64,000 bases of DNA from Spirochaetota bacterium (GTDB lineage: Bacteria; Spirochaetota; UBA4802; UB4802): positions 1 through 64,000 of the forward strand of contig JBFLZD010000002.1 in assembly GCA_040756435.1 (NCBI GenBank), written 5' to 3'. Numbering within the stretch: the first letter of the stretch is position 1; the number at the start of each line of letters is the position of its first letter. A program made the translations under genes and the position numbers. Under the pieces are notes generated by a model. The model did not search any database. It was not told where the DNA came from and saw only the letters and a program-made list of their open reading frames with translations. Below, piece after piece: positions 1 through 7,797 of the stretch.

Positions 1-1
1 A

Positions 2-886
2 GGCCGTTTTACTTATCTTTCTCGCTCACGATGGCAAAAAGAAATCAAAAGCGGTAAAATATATGTTAATAATATACCGATAACTATCCCTCATTATATT
101 GTATATCAGCACTATATCATTGAATACAAACGTCACTCCGTTGAAGAACCCACTGTTGACCCCACGTACACCATACTCTATGAAGATGACTACATCATCG
201 CAGTTAATAAAAGCGGCAATCTTCCCACTCACCCTGCTGGCAAATATTTCCACAACACTCTTACCATGCTATTGTGGTCTAACACAGGCATTCAGTGCAT
301 GCCGCTCAACCGCTTAGATCGCGAAACATCGGGCGTGGTAGTGCTTGCCAAAAGTGGTCGCATTGCGTCAGCATTTTTACAATACTCAAATACTATCTCC
401 AAAATATATTATGCGATAGTTATCGGTAATTGTTCCTTTTCCAGGCTAACAGTTGACACCCCAATAGGAATATCACAGGACTCACGTATCCGAAAAAAGC
501 GCACAGCGTATACAAATGCACAGTGGCACGCAGTTACCCATTTCACCGTCATTAAGCACTATCATGATTACACACTCATTAAAGCAGAGCCCCAAACAGG
601 CCGCACTCATCAGATACGTGTACATTGTGAACACATAGGCCACCCAATAGCTGGCGATACAATGTACTGTAGCCGTGATAATGATTTCATTGAATACATA
701 CAATCACAAGGCAACATAAAGCGCCCATTTCCTCGCTGTGCCCTCCATGCACGCATGTATCGCTTATACCATCCATTTTTGCAAAAGATGATTGCAATAA
801 AAGCACCATTGCCCCAGGATATGCGTACATTTTTATTACAATTAGAGAGCGCCGATGGCTCAACCAACAATACCACCAAAAGCTAA
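2..886 (+). CDS. RluA-family pseudouridine synthase (5' end outside window)
   Basis: The frame is open from the first bases of the window, so the start codon lies upstream and only the N-terminus is missing. The product should isomerise uridine to pseudouridine in rRNA or tRNA. The first ~20 visible residues look like the end of an S4 RNA-binding domain. The catalytic motif NRLDRETSG follows, with the catalytic Asp at 317-319, then TGRTHQIRVH near 595-625, typical of RluA/RluC/RluD. Position 1 of the catalytic motif is Asn where most relatives have His. The last 32 bases overlap the next gene, which suggests translational coupling. The exact target uridine cannot be told from the sequence. 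Confidence 0.93.
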   Translation, partial: GRFTYLSRSRWQKEIKSGKIYVNNIPITIPHYIVYQHYIIEYKRHSVEEPTVDPTYTILYEDDYIIAVNKSGNLPTHPAGKYFHNTLTMLLWSNTGIQCMPLNRLDRETSGVVVLAKSGRIASAFLQYSNTISKIYYAIVIGNCSFSRLTVDTPIGISQDSRIRKKRTAYTNAQWHAVTHFTVIKHYHDYTLIKAEPQTGRTHQIRVHCEHIGHPIAGDTMYCSRDNDFIEYIQSQGNIKRPFPRCALHARMYRLYHPFLQKMIAIKAPLPQDMRTFLLQLESADGSTNNTTKS

Positions 887-1379
887 ACTGTTCATAGGGC
901 TATTAACCGCCCGTGATGATGTTTTGTTTCATACCATAAACATACTACAAAAGAAATATGGCACCATTGATCTGCAATCAAACCCAATACCCTTTTCGCA
1001 TACTGATTACTATAGTACAATTGGTAAAAATTTATTCAAGGTATTCATAAGCTTTGAAAAACTTATCAACAGGGAAGATATAGCAAAAATAAAATTATTT
1101 ACCAATAAGGTAGAAAATAAATTTTTACACAATGGCAACCGCACCATAAATATTGACCCTGGCTATCTTACCCTTTCCAATGTTTTTTTAGCATCATGCA
1201 AGGATTATTTTCATCGAGTGTATATAGGCAAAGGTGTGTATGTGGAAAATGAATATCGTTATGTGGCAAAACATTACCAGCCCTGGGAATGGACATATCC
1301 CGATTACCGCAAAAAGGAATACCTCCAATTTTTTGAAACATTGCGTTCAATCTATTATGAACAGATTAAGCAACGATAA
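855..1379 (+). CDS. DUF4416 family protein
   Basis: This 174-residue protein matches DUF4416 along its whole length as I remember the family: KLFIGLLTA near the start, an IDLQSNPIPF-like segment, an INIDPGYLTLSN block in the middle, then KDYFHRVYIGKGVYVE and a WTYPDYRKKEY segment near the end. The family is about this size and its function is unknown to me. The ATG at 855 lies inside the 3' end of the pseudouridine synthase gene, so the two are probably co-transcribed. The stop is three bases from the stop of a convergent gene. Confidence 0.9.
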   Translation: MAQPTIPPKAKLFIGLLTARDDVLFHTINILQKKYGTIDLQSNPIPFSHTDYYSTIGKNLFKVFISFEKLINREDIAKIKLFTNKVENKFLHNGNRTINIDPGYLTLSNVFLASCKDYFHRVYIGKGVYVENEYRYVAKHYQPWEWTYPDYRKKEYLQFFETLRSIYYEQIKQR

Positions 1380-1382
1380 TGT

Positions 1383-2447
1383 TTAGTATAACATAAAATC
1401 AACAGGCGGATCAATAATTGCATATTGAAAAAATTGTAAAAGCTGCATAGCAACATCTTCTACATTTTCTACAGTGCCAAGTGTTGCAGTAAGCATGTCT
1501 TTTCCTGCCTGTGCATTCTTTTTACCTGCACACAGTGCCCTGAGCACAGCAGCAAAGATATTATTATTTTGTATCTTCAACACACTGTTACATGCTGCTA
1601 GCGCTGCGTCGTAATCTTTTAGTGTAAAGTGTTCATATGCTAAAAGCATCAGGGCTTCAACATGTTTTTTGTTCTTCTGTAAAGCTTTAGTACAATCAGC
1701 AATACACCCATTATGGTTACTCAGAGCAAAATACGCACTGGCTCTGTTGTAGTACACTCTGTCTTCATCCAGCCCCAGTTGCAATGCCCTCCCCCAGTAT
1801 TCCACAGCTTCATCATATTTTTGCTGCTGATACATGCTGCACGCATACACATCACATCCGCGGGCAAAGTTTGGCTTGTCGTCTATGGCTTTGTTAGCCC
1901 ACGCTGCTGCATGTACATAATCCAGGTTATGATAGTACAAAAGCGCAATATTGTAACTTATAAACGCGTTATAGGTATTAGTTCTATGAGCCAATAAAAA
2001 GTGCGATAGTGCCTGCTGCCATTGCCTGCGCACAGCATACACATAGCCAATAGCATTCAGTGCGCGCGAATACGCTGGCTCCAACGCAAGTGCAATGTAG
2101 AGATTATTCAAAGCATCATCAGGTTTGTTTTGATTAATATTGTTTATGGCTGCAAAATAAAAAATTTCTTTAACTGGTGGATATTTTTTTGTATACTCAT
2201 CAATATGTTTGTTCATAAAGCTATAGTACCCATTCAGATACAATGTGTTAATGGTTGCCAGAAGATCCGTCATGCCTATATAATCAACTGAAGCCTTAAT
2301 CACTTCACCACGCGGTATAGCAAGCACCTCGTCCCTCCGTATGGCAAATGTATTGCTATCATTGCCTATGATTAACATAATTATTGTACAAAATAACCTG
2401 ATCAACTTTGCATTAACTATTTTATACATCCTAATGTCATTATGCAT
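1383..2447 (-). CDS. TPR-repeat protein, probably exported
   Basis: This 354-residue protein has a hydrophobic stretch at about residues 13-28 that could be a signal peptide or anchor. From about residue 95 to 310 it is built of tetratricopeptide repeats, recognisable by the spacing of A, G, Y and P as in NLYIALALEPAYSRALNAIG and GRALQLGLDEDRVYYNRASA. TPR arrays are protein-binding scaffolds, and no enzymatic motif is visible. An AGAGGGA Shine-Dalgarno lies just upstream of the ATG. It stands alone between a convergent gene and an AT-rich spacer, so context gives no function. It could act in the periplasm or on the inner membrane. Confidence 0.8.
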   Translation of the reverse strand: MHNDIRMYKIVNAKLIRLFCTIIMLIIGNDSNTFAIRRDEVLAIPRGEVIKASVDYIGMTDLLATINTLYLNGYYSFMNKHIDEYTKKYPPVKEIFYFAAINNINQNKPDDALNNLYIALALEPAYSRALNAIGYVYAVRRQWQQALSHFLLAHRTNTYNAFISYNIALLYYHNLDYVHAAAWANKAIDDKPNFARGCDVYACSMYQQQKYDEAVEYWGRALQLGLDEDRVYYNRASAYFALSNHNGCIADCTKALQKNKKHVEALMLLAYEHFTLKDYDAALAACNSVLKIQNNNIFAAVLRALCAGKKNAQAGKDMLTATLGTVENVEDVAMQLLQFFQYAIIDPPVDFMLY

Positions 2448-2509
2448 TGAAAAAGAATCCCTCTTAAAAATACAATTTTAGCTTTTCATTTTCTGATCAT
2501 TTATTACCA

Positions 2510-2890
2510 ATGAATCTAAATACCACAATTAAAAATTCTTTATTTTATTTCAAACGATATTTATTACTTTAGCATTCCCACTGCATAATGTTTTCATTTC
2601 AATTGAACTACTATATTCTTTCTCTATAGACAACTCTTTTAAAAAACATTTTACACACAGTTTCCACTTACTTAAAAGTACTGGTAACACAAAATCATTA
2701 TACAAAAAGGCAAATCTTACCATAGAGATCAAAAAGATTAAAGCTGAGTGGCATTTGGAGATTCAAAAAGTCCGGATTGAGATTCACATAGTAAAAATCT
2801 GATATTTTGAAGTGGCACCCTGGATTGCTCCTTACCCAGACTCTTACTATTGTTGGAATCATTGCCGGTTTGTTCCAGGTGTTAAAGTGA
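2510..2890 (+). pseudogene. Possible frameshifted small gene (remnant)
   Basis: Three consecutive open segments in different frames read as one ~125-residue polypeptide. Frame one starts at ATG 2510 and stops at 2570. Frame two is open 2533-2799 and includes LTIEIKKIKAEWHLEIQKV. Frame three runs 2795-2890 and ends in a hydrophobic tail, TLTIVGIIAGLFQVLK. Two frameshifts would join them. I do not recognise the product. The reading depends on the pieces being parts of one gene; the alternative is that the 461-base gap holds only non-coding AT-rich DNA. No RNA structure is evident here. Confidence 0.28.
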
Positions 2891-2908
2891 ATCATTCATA
2901 AGAAATAC

Positions 2909-4450
2909 CTACATCCTCTCCCACTGATAAAACACGATATTCCGTTGCTCTTTGCTAAACTCAATCCCTATGATATATATTTCACTGCTATTATTTTTAT
3001 ATTTCTCATAATATCGTTTCTCTTTTATCTGCTGTAAGGCTTTCCCTTCTCCCTTGTCTTCCACAACCTTAAATTCCACAATATATGCCCTATTGTTCCA
3101 CAATACCGTTAAATCAATCCTCCCCGTAGTGGTGGTATCCTCCGCTACCACGGTTAATCCTGCTCCATTCAATAATGCATATACTACCGAGGCATAGTAC
3201 CCTTCATACTCCTGTATGTTATTCTTACGGTACCAATCCACAGGAAAACTTGCAAAAAAACTATAGAGTATATCCTTTATTTTATCGATATTGCCCTCGC
3301 GTAAAGAAAGTAGCAAATCTATTTTTGTTCCATCTTTCTTAACAGGATCAGGAGTTAAATAGGTTAAAAAAGCATCATTGAAACTTTTCCGTACCTCCAA
3401 ATTTGGATATGTTAACACATATATTGTGTTGCTATCTATCCGCAATACATCCTTTATGGTAAGATACCCCGATTGAAACAAAAGATTTTCTGGAAATATA
3501 TAATCTATATCAAGATTGGATAGTAGTTCCTCACCTACTTTGAGCTCCTCCAATTTTGGCACATAATACGCATTCTTCTGAAATAGCTTTATCAAAAATG
3601 TTGGTGTCCCTGTCTCAAACCAGTACGGCCTAAACATCTTCTTGGAAAATAACAGCAATATGTCAAAAGGATTGTACACTCGTTCACCAAGCCAGCTATA
3701 CCCGTTATACCACACCTTTAGGGCTTCTTTATCAAAATCCTTTACCCTGTTTTCAAAAACAGTCTCAAGCTCACTCTGAGTATACCCACAAAGCGTTGCA
3801 AAGTCAGGATCTAATGTGATGTCATTTAATTGATTTAATCCGCTGAATATCGACACCTTTGAAAATCGCGATACCCCTGTTAAAAATACAAGCTTTATAT
3901 ATGCATCCAGCGGCTTTATGACGCTATATAGATTCTTCAATACATCCCGTATGGCAATAGCCTTTTCTATATTATCTATCCTGTCAAGTATTGGCTTGTC
4001 ATACTCATCTATTAAAATTACTACCTTATGCTTATAATGCGCTTGCGCTTTCAGTATCAAATCCTCAAACGCTGTCCTGTAATCATCATCAACATTTGCG
4101 CTTATCCCTAAATTTTCAAAATTACGTCCAATTTGAACCTTTATCCATTTCTCCAATGTACCAGCATCATCAACTAACCCGCCTCCAAAATCAATATTCA
4201 GTACAGGATAGGTTTGACTCCAATCCCAATTATCATACAAATACAGCCCTTTAAAAAGCTCACGCTTCCCAAGGAATGCTTGCTTTATGGTATCAAGAAA
4301 CAGGGATTTACCAAAACGCCGGGGACGGGAAAGAAAATAATATTTGCCCTCATTTGAAAGTTTTGCCACAAAGTAAGTCTTGTCCACATAGTAATATCCA
4401 CCAGTGGCTATCTCCTCAAAGCTCTGTATTCCAATGGGCAGTTTCTTCAT
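2909..4450 (-). CDS. AAA-ATPase with C-terminal PD-(D/E)XK nuclease-like domain (DUF1703 type)
   Basis: This 513-residue protein belongs to the widespread AAA-ATPase-like/DUF1703 family, often multicopy in anaerobes. The N-terminus has the family opening IGIQSFEEI, YYYVDKT and a P-loop-like SRPRRFGKSLFLDT (about residues 40-55). A Walker-B-like VVILIDEYDKPI follows near residue 145. The C-terminal ~100 residues hold the PD-(D/E)XK core, GRIDLTVLWNNRAYIVEFK, where Asp, Glu and Lys are the expected metal-binding and catalytic residues. Length is full for the family. The biological role is unproven; members are suspected of acting on DNA in mobile or defence settings. A GGAAG Shine-Dalgarno precedes the ATG. 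Confidence 0.88.
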   Translation of the reverse strand: MKKLPIGIQSFEEIATGGYYYVDKTYFVAKLSNEGKYYFLSRPRRFGKSLFLDTIKQAFLGKRELFKGLYLYDNWDWSQTYPVLNIDFGGGLVDDAGTLEKWIKVQIGRNFENLGISANVDDDYRTAFEDLILKAQAHYKHKVVILIDEYDKPILDRIDNIEKAIAIRDVLKNLYSVIKPLDAYIKLVFLTGVSRFSKVSIFSGLNQLNDITLDPDFATLCGYTQSELETVFENRVKDFDKEALKVWYNGYSWLGERVYNPFDILLLFSKKMFRPYWFETGTPTFLIKLFQKNAYYVPKLEELKVGEELLSNLDIDYIFPENLLFQSGYLTIKDVLRIDSNTIYVLTYPNLEVRKSFNDAFLTYLTPDPVKKDGTKIDLLLSLREGNIDKIKDILYSFFASFPVDWYRKNNIQEYEGYYASVVYALLNGAGLTVVAEDTTTTGRIDLTVLWNNRAYIVEFKVVEDKGEGKALQQIKEKRYYEKYKNNSSEIYIIGIEFSKEQRNIVFYQWERM

Positions 4451-4532
4451 ATCTTCTTCCCTGGTAATTTTTGTCTATAGTATTATTAATTGCTATAATT
4501 GTCAATCGTAAAGAGTAACGGATTGTTGTTTT

Positions 4533-4760
4533 GAGATTGCTTCGTCACTTCGCTCCTCGCAATGACATGGTGGTCGGGATTGACACATGCTTTCGCCACT
4601 CGCAATAACAGTTTGCCGTAGTTTCATTGCGAGCATAGCACTTGTCCTGAGTGCTTCGACAAGCTCAGTAACCGATTGTTGAAGGGAAGCAATCCCAATA
4701 CCATGAAAGGCAGGATTGCTTTGCCCCTATTGCTTGGGGACTGGCAATGACATGGGAGGG
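4533..4760. repeat. Fragment of the CATTGCGAGG-type dispersed repeat
   Basis: The 497-base gap 4451-4947 holds no gene. Within it, 4533-4760 contains, in reverse orientation, segments also found inside the two terminal-repeat elements at 16836-17140 and 21207-21448. These are TTGCTTCGTCACTTCGCTCC / TCGCAATGAC, and TCCTGAGTGCTTCGACAAGC. The GGGTGTCC terminal repeats are missing, so this is a decayed or internal fragment. Confidence 0.7.
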
Positions 4761-4892
4761 ATAAGAACCATCCCTGGTCAGTGTGGTAATCCTTAAATAC
4801 CGGTATTGCTGGTTTTAGTTGTTTTTTTATGCGACAATTTATTTCACATTAACATTAATTGTAATTGCCCATAAATTAATTTTTTTAAAAAA

Positions 4893-4920
4893 AAAGAGGT
4901 GTCTTTTATGACACCCCTTT
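4893..4920 (-). terminator. Rho-independent terminator for the porin gene
   Basis: On the minus strand an 11-bp stem, AAAGGGGTGTC paired with GACACCTCTTT, encloses a six-base loop and is followed by a T-run. It lies 28 bases past the porin stop. The A-run and T-run on both sides mean it could work in both directions. One stem position is mismatched. Confidence 0.8.
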
Positions 4921-4947
4921 TTAAGATCTCTGGTTTCTTTTAAATAA

Positions 4948-6147
4948 TTAAATGAATATCTGGCACTGTACTGTTACCTGCTTATTTTTGAAATCATCGG
5001 TTTCATCTTTTAACTGCTGGGCGTATTCAACCTTAATATTGGCATTGTGGCCTTTAATGTAGTAGTTTAGTCCACCTGCAATCTCCGAAACCTTACCATC
5101 TACCCCACCAACTTCAATCTTTTTATAGTAATACCGAGCAACTGGCTGCCATGTGCCATTGATAAGGAATCCACCTTCAGCAAAATACATCTTCAGTTTT
5201 TCCGGATAAATTGTAGTACCACCAACTGTAACTGATGAAAATGGAGTGTTTTTTACATCAACGTATGCACCCTGCAGTGTTAACACATTATTTGCTGCAA
5301 TAGGATGGTCAAAATAAAAATCCACTGTCCAAGCAGTATAGTCTTCATCTTTTTTATTCAGATCACCTGTATATGTAAAAGCATCGTAAGCATCCTTTTG
5401 ATAATCCAAACCAAAGCCAAAGCTTATAATGCTCTTTTTGCCCAAATAGTTGCCACTGTAGAAAAAGCCATCCTCAGCATCTTTTAAGTTTATCTGTACT
5501 CTACCGGTTATTCGTGGCATATCATTTTTATTTAAGGTATACCGATACACATTTGGAGTTAATGGATTAGAGTCATCATCCCAGGTAATCTGTGTCCTAT
5601 CCTTTCCATCCCATACACCAATGCGGTAATCAACAAGGCCATTTGCAAGCAATCCTCTGAATTCAATACCGGTATCACGCCATACATTGCCTCCAACAGG
5701 AACTACTGCAGCGGTATAATCAGCACACAATAATGTGGCAGCCGACTGCCTGTCATGATGCATAAAGGGAAGTAGTATGTGGCCAAAAGCAATCTTTAAT
5801 TCTTTTGCAATGGTAAAATCAATGTAAGCATCCTGTGTATAAAGATTTTTACCAGTGTTATTATCTTCAAAATTTGGTGCATCAGTTTCCATGAAGAACT
5901 CAACACCCTGAGCAGCCTGACCCTTTACAATAACGCGTGAGCGGCGTATCTTTGCGTCTTTTGACCAGTAATCACTTTCAGGATTACCATCTTTGTAGAG
6001 TGAATATGCCTGTACCTGTAATAAATAGTGCAGCTCTAAATACTGATCGTCCCCAAAAGTAAACTTTGCAATGCTATCTGCCGCAAAAGTAGGCGCTGCC
6101 AGACCAACAACCAGCGCAATCGCAACCAAAAGTTTTGAAAGCTTCAT
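4948..6147 (-). CDS. Outer-membrane porin, OprP/OprO-like
   Basis: This 399-residue protein has a clean signal peptide with cleavage after the AFA ending at residue 22. The rest has the alternating pattern of a trans-outer-membrane barrel. Landmarks fit phosphate-selective porin relatives: DAKIRRSRVIVKGQ near the start, VEFFMETDAPNFED, the QDAYIDF turn, and repeated long strands to a hydrophobic C-terminus. It probably forms a diffusion pore for small anions or nutrients; substrate cannot be inferred. An AGGAGG Shine-Dalgarno precedes the ATG, and a strong terminator follows the stop, so it is a monocistronic unit as expected for an abundant porin. Confidence 0.82.
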   Translation of the reverse strand: MKLSKLLVAIALVVGLAAPTFAADSIAKFTFGDDQYLELHYLLQVQAYSLYKDGNPESDYWSKDAKIRRSRVIVKGQAAQGVEFFMETDAPNFEDNNTGKNLYTQDAYIDFTIAKELKIAFGHILLPFMHHDRQSAATLLCADYTAAVVPVGGNVWRDTGIEFRGLLANGLVDYRIGVWDGKDRTQITWDDDSNPLTPNVYRYTLNKNDMPRITGRVQINLKDAEDGFFYSGNYLGKKSIISFGFGLDYQKDAYDAFTYTGDLNKKDEDYTAWTVDFYFDHPIAANNVLTLQGAYVDVKNTPFSSVTVGGTTIYPEKLKMYFAEGGFLINGTWQPVARYYYKKIEVGGVDGKVSEIAGGLNYYIKGHNANIKVEYAQQLKDETDDFKNKQVTVQCQIFI

Positions 6148-6357
6148 AAAAAATCCTCCTAAAAATTTTTGTTAATGTTACCGTAAAAAGTAAGTATTTA
6201 AAACAAATTTTTGCTTATATATATTTAATATTTATTTTTTCAATAACTTTTTTTTAAAATATGCATGCATACAATCTTTTAAATATTCATATTTATGTAA
6301 ATAAAAATCCCAAACTGCATTATTTTTCTTTGTTGCTTTGGGTTGTATTTTTTAACA

Positions 6358-6654
6358 TTACCATTTTTTATTTAAAACATCTGAGTGTATGTACTTGCAA
6401 AATGTGTATACATCAAGCTCTTGTGCAACATAATAACAATTAAATATGCACTCATTATAATCCTGTTCACAATCATCTTTACAATACCCATAGTCCGGCG
6501 AACTTATATTATATTGTAGTTTACAATATTGCTCACATTCACCATAACGGTCAGCACATATCTTTGCACACCGCTCAGCATCAGGGTTGCTTTCACAGTG
6601 CAAAAGAACACTACACAATGAAATTACAAAGCATAACACTGCCAAGCGTCTCAT
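6358..6654 (-). CDS. Small cysteine-rich putative lipoprotein
   Basis: The 98-residue product opens with a basic, hydrophobic leader ending in SVLLHC (Cys 20), a possible lipobox, although His at -1 is unusual. After it come two blocks with identical spacing C-x3-C-x6-C-x3-C: CAKICADRYGECEQYC and CKDDCEQDYNECIFNC. Such paired CX3C helices are expected to form a disulfide-stapled hairpin in the periplasm or on the cell surface. I do not recognise a family. It lies between the porin and a TetR regulator, all on the minus strand, with no obvious coupling. Confidence 0.7.
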   Translation of the reverse strand: MRRLAVLCFVISLCSVLLHCESNPDAERCAKICADRYGECEQYCKLQYNISSPDYGYCKDDCEQDYNECIFNCYYVAQELDVYTFCKYIHSDVLNKKW

Positions 6655-6682
6655 ATCTACCTTACCAAAAGTAAGTTGTATT

Positions 6683-7312
6683 TTAATGGATTATCCCCTT
6701 TACTACCGCGTCCATCATCTGTGTAATCAATTCATCCACAGTATACCCTGTGAATGCTGTACTCTTTTTTACCTCCAGAATTAGAACACCGTCAATCATT
6801 CCCCACAGCGTTACCGCTGTTTTTAATGGATCGATTTTTTTTAATTCACCTTTGTGTATTCCTTCTTCAATCACAAAAGCCACAATTTTTAATAAAGCTA
6901 AAGTGCGCTCTTTTAGCTCTTTTACCAAACGAGTGTCATAAAAAAATTCTGAATTCCCTAAATGCAAAATTTCGGTAATATAAAAATAATCGGTATAATC
7001 CTTAAAAAATGATACATACGCACGTGCCAGTGCATAGAGTCTATCAATGGAGCTTTTCCCTGCAGCCTGTAAGGCATCCTGCAATAGTTTTTCTAAAATA
7101 TCGATGCCATCCTGATTCAACTGGCGGTATATAGCAATCTTATTGGCAAAATAAAGATAAAAAGCTGCTGGACTCAATTGTGCCTTTTTTGTTATCATTT
7201 CCACAGTAGTACCCTTAAATCCATTTTTTGAAAACAAATGCAATGCAGCTTTTTTTAGTTGCTCCTTCCGGTATTCTTTTTCACTTCCTGTTCGTGCACG
7301 CTGTTTTTTCAT
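6683..7312 (-). CDS. TetR-family transcriptional regulator
   Basis: The 209-residue protein has the TetR N-terminal helix-turn-helix at about residues 20-65: LKKAALHLFSKNGFKGTTVEMI then LSPAAFYLYFANKIAIY. A helical ligand-binding half follows, of normal family length. TetR proteins are usually repressors released by a small ligand. No Shine-Dalgarno is obvious, but a GCGATAGTT repeat sits directly upstream of the ATG (7320-7328). A TetR-like half-palindrome exists at 18480-18497 by the thiolase gene, but no link between the two is shown. Confidence 0.92.
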   Translation of the reverse strand: MKKQRARTGSEKEYRKEQLKKAALHLFSKNGFKGTTVEMITKKAQLSPAAFYLYFANKIAIYRQLNQDGIDILEKLLQDALQAAGKSSIDRLYALARAYVSFFKDYTDYFYITEILHLGNSEFFYDTRLVKELKERTLALLKIVAFVIEEGIHKGELKKIDPLKTAVTLWGMIDGVLILEVKKSTAFTGYTVDELITQMMDAVVKGIIH

Positions 7313-7797
7313 TTTATTTAACTATCGCAAAATTTAATCAAGTTATTTCCACCATGATTGGAAAACCATTGCATACCGTAAGTTTTAAAAAATTGAGCCA
7401 GTTATCATACCATGAGAATTCAGGATCTCTCAATGAAAATATTTAGATTGTGTTTATTATAGTGCAAATATGAAATACTCCCATAATGATATATACCATT
7501 ATTAAATAAATAATATTATTAAAAAATTTTCCAAAAACTTCACTATTGTGCATTATTGTTACTATGTTCATAAATTCTACGAATGGGTATAAACAGCAAA
7601 AAAAATCAATAATAAAGCAAATTATCTATTGACAAAATAAATAAATGAATATTTAGTTATTTTGATAAGCGTTTAATTATTGAATAGCCATACCATTACT
7701 ATTGTATTTTCAGAATGAAAGTTTTTGGGTATATTGTTCAGGTCGTGAGTATCAATAAATTTTTGATAATACACTTTATATTTAAAAAGGTTATCTC
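7313..7797. other. AT-rich gene-free spacer upstream of the propeller gene
   Basis: I see no coding sequence or repeat in this 485-base stretch. It is very AT-rich. A TTGACA box at 7629-7634 could be a -35 element, but the hexamer 17 bases on (TTTAGT) is a poor -10. It presumably holds the divergent promoters of the TetR and propeller genes. Confidence 0.5.

Noticed and set aside
2550-2895. Two minus-strand open frames of 60-65 codons
   Set aside because: They lie opposite the plus-strand remnant and show no ribosome site or recognisable product.
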